Of a stretch of 64,000 nucleotides of DNA, positions 61,297 through 64,000 are shown piece after piece. The notes beneath the pieces were generated by a model. That model had not been told where the DNA came from. It saw nothing but the letters and a program-made list of their open reading frames with translations, and ran no database searches. The stretch is from assembly GCA_013398955.1 (NCBI GenBank), contig VWPU01014922.1, positions 124,001 through 188,000 of the forward strand. Reading direction: 5' to 3'. The stretch's first letter is position 1. Each line of letters opens with the position of its first letter. The position numbers were made by a program, and so were the translations under genes. This DNA is from Callaeas wilsoni (taxonomy: Eukaryota; Chordata; Aves; Passeriformes; Callaeidae).

Positions 61297-64000
61297 GTGC
61301 CATTTTTAAAATCCTTTAATAAATCTAGTTCAAGAAGCAATGGTTACACGATTAAATATTTTCTTAAGTCTGCCAGCAAAGTTGCTGTTGGTTGTGATTG
61401 ACAAGCATAGTCAGTAGTATATATTCTTTATTCTTCATACATACCACTGACACTAATTCAACTTTTATGTGTGTGAATAAGACAAAATGGTTATAGCTCT
61501 CTATTTATTTCAGCTGATACCAGGATTCTGAGTGTCATAGTGGGTTTTTTTTTCTTTCGATTATAATATAACTTGTCAAGCTGTTTTCATCCTGTAGACA
61601 GAGATTTATATATGCTTTGAATTATAAAGAAGCAGCAGAAGGGTAAGATGAGAGAAAATAGGAAGAATTCATGTTCAGCAAAGAAGGCAAAAAGTTGTCT
61701 CCATTCCACATTTCAGAAAGCCCTTTTATTTCTTTTCCTTGCTAGTATTTGCCATGCATATGCCACACAGATCTGAAGGTGTTGCTTTCATAAGAGCCTG
61801 ATCCAAAGCCAGAGGTTAGACAGTGCCATCCTGTTAATGCTGTGACCATATGTCCTAAACCAAAAATGAAGACAACAGCATTGTGAAAGTATTTTCATTT
61901 CTGTGAGGTACTGAATTCCAAGAGAAAACCCAGTAGATGTTGGTGTCACTGCTGCCATTTTTTGACTCACCTCAGCAGGTGAAACAAAAACCCATTTCTT
62001 CGGAGGGAAAATACTCTCCCTGTAGTCAGTATTTGCAACCATGCACATTGTCAGCATAACGGATACTGAAGTACAGTTGATAATCAAAGTCCAGTTTAGG
62101 TATGAAAATTTCTAAAGTTATGCACAGATTTTCAAAAGGGTTAATACAGATCAGGGAACAGTGTATGTCTTGCTCAGCTTGATTATCTTAATTTTGCTAT
62201 ATATTGACATTTTTAAATCAGATAGGTCACACTGGAAAAAGGGACAAGAGAATAAAAAAGAAAGTATGTTAAACCATGAGGTTTTTAGACCCATCTGCCC
62301 TACAAGGTTCCTGCTCAGGTCCTGGAGATTCTTCATATAAATTCTCAGTAGGGAGCATCAGGACATCCTTGACTCTGGGCCTTGCACTGGGGAGGCAAAC
62401 TGGAGAGCTGGTGCCTTAATCTAAGTAATGAATGGACTGAGTTTTGTGGAAATAATGAGTAGTCATGCGTTTATGTCTGCTTCTGTCAATGGAAATTTTG
62501 AGTATTTTGAACTTGAGAGCAAAAAGGAGGAGCAGCTTGCCCAAGAAAAAAGGTCATAAAATGACCAAGTGCAGTAACATTTTAGACACAGAGGCAGACT
62601 GGACAGGGCCCATGGGACAGTGGGACAATGAGTCCAGCCAAGTGGAGGTAGCATTAGCAGTAAACAGTATCACACTGGTCACTGAATGCATAGGACCACA
62701 TAATGTTTTAGTTATTCCTTTATCCATTCATTAGAAGAAGTAACTGGATCCCAAAGAAGCTGCTCAAAAACTCGAGAAGGCGTTTAACAACAGAACAAGT
62801 AAAAATGTATATATGTGTGCAACTCAGCAGTATAAAATATGGAAATCTTCCAGGCTGCAGAGGAGCATATCAGAAACAGAATTCTTTCCATGTACTGCTA
62901 AGGACAGTGTGTGTGGAGTAGTTCCAGCACTTTTAAAGTGTGATGAAGTATCAACACATATATAAATGCACTGAGCAGTGCAGACACAGTAGGTCTCCTA
63001 CTTCCTAGATGCACTGGCTTGTTGTGCATCCTCTGGTCTGTTGATCTGAGCCTGTGATAGAAATCTCTGGGCTTTGCAAATCTGTGCCAGCCAAGATGAA
63101 GTACTCCAGATGTATAAAAAACTCCTTAATTCCTCCTCTCCTTTTCTTTAACTGTAGTAATTCAACTACTTCTAGTGCCTTACAGGAAGAGCAGTAGAGT
63201 CTGAACCAGCTGATGCACATCCAGTGCTTTCACAGGCAGCTTTGGAGTAGTGAGCACCAGCAAAAAAAATGAACATGCACCTTGACAAAAATTTTTTAAC
63301 TACAGCTAATGGTTAAAATATGTGCCAGCATTAACTTCAGAAAAAAAAAGCTAAACAACACCTTAAATTTAAAAGCAACAACTACAGAAAAGTATATTGC
63401 AATACTAAGGAAAATCTGAGTTACTTGTTTAAAATACAAAAACCAGCCATCCATCTCAAATCCTTAAAAGTAAAGAAATACGTAGTTCAAGTCACTCAAA
63501 GAAGTATCACAGCATCTATAGCACTTTACTCTCAGTCTGAATAGATCCAAAGACAATAAAAGAGAGTTAAAAGTGAGTGCAGGGCCTGGACAAAGAATTT
63601 TTTATACTGTTTTGATTCTGTATCTTGTTTTTAAATCTCATTAAATTCTAATGATTGCTTTAAATATCAGTGCTGAGTCCATTATTACAATTTACAGTAG
63701 TCTTAGACTTAAATGACCCTAAAGTATTAATTACTATTATATTGATTGCAAAGTAATTAATGATTGGGGTAAAGAGCTATTTTTAAAAAATATGTTCAAA
63801 CTCATCCATTACTAGTGTGGAATTTTCTCTTTTTTAATACCTAGTGAAGAAATATTAAAATTACTTTAGAAATCCTGTATTCAAGCACAACTGAAATAGT
63901 TAGAACTACCCCAGTTTATATGATTTTACAATCTGGCTCTTGTATTTACATTGAGATGCCACTTCCACTGCTCCTAGTAGCAAGTGTTCATGTGTTCTTC
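61297..64000 (+). other. PDE1A: Start of the next PDE1A intron (runs off the window)
   Basis: The donor is GTGCCA. No sequence encoding GDKEAELGLPFSP or the following catalytic block was found, so the next exon lies beyond 64000. No repeats recognised. Confidence 0.85.

Overview
This window is vertebrate nuclear DNA, AT-rich and almost entirely intronic. It most likely comes from a bird. The bird call rests on several CR1 LINE tails, one ending in the avian ATTCTATG-type 3' repeat, and on a solo LTR at about 46.0-46.6 kb whose sequence I recognise from memory as an avian ERVL-type LTR. I see no bacterial-style gene organisation, operon, CRISPR array, tRNA or rRNA.

The one gene I can support is PDE1A, the Ca2+/calmodulin-dependent 3',5'-cyclic nucleotide phosphodiesterase 1A, on the + strand. 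Nine consecutive coding exons lie at 32555-32668, 43352-43534, 43986-44052, 45027-45143, 47045-47185, 52197-52297, 54854-54979, 60955-61056 and 61176-61296. They join in a single frame with GT-AG introns and total 1072 coding bases. They run from the common splice site just inside the N-terminal calmodulin-binding region, through the autoinhibitory region and second calmodulin site, into the catalytic HD domain as far as the motif HAADISHPAK. The gene is incomplete at both ends. The N-terminal exon or exons are not convincingly present, and the exons for the last part of the catalytic domain and the C-terminus lie beyond 64000. PDE1A is assigned rather than PDE1C or PDE1B because diagnostic stretches such as DINVVDLKKNIEYAASVLEA and VAILYNDRSV match the 1A paralogue as I know it.

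Layout: 1-32554 is 5' intronic or upstream sequence. It holds a solo ERV LTR on the minus strand (about 1951-2530), several CR1 tails and one speculative alternative first exon (12315-12370) whose splice phase fits the first common exon. 32555-61296 is the exon-bearing part, with introns from 119 bp to 10.7 kb, a second solo LTR and more CR1 fragments. 61297-64000 is the start of the next intron.

I found no evidence for a previously undescribed system. The observations worth checking are the possible alternative N-terminal exon, the very short 119-bp intron, a weak splice donor at 61297 followed by a polyadenylation-type hexamer, a clean 53-bp tandem duplication, two hairpins, and a few ORF-bearing or GC-richer intronic patches of unknown origin.
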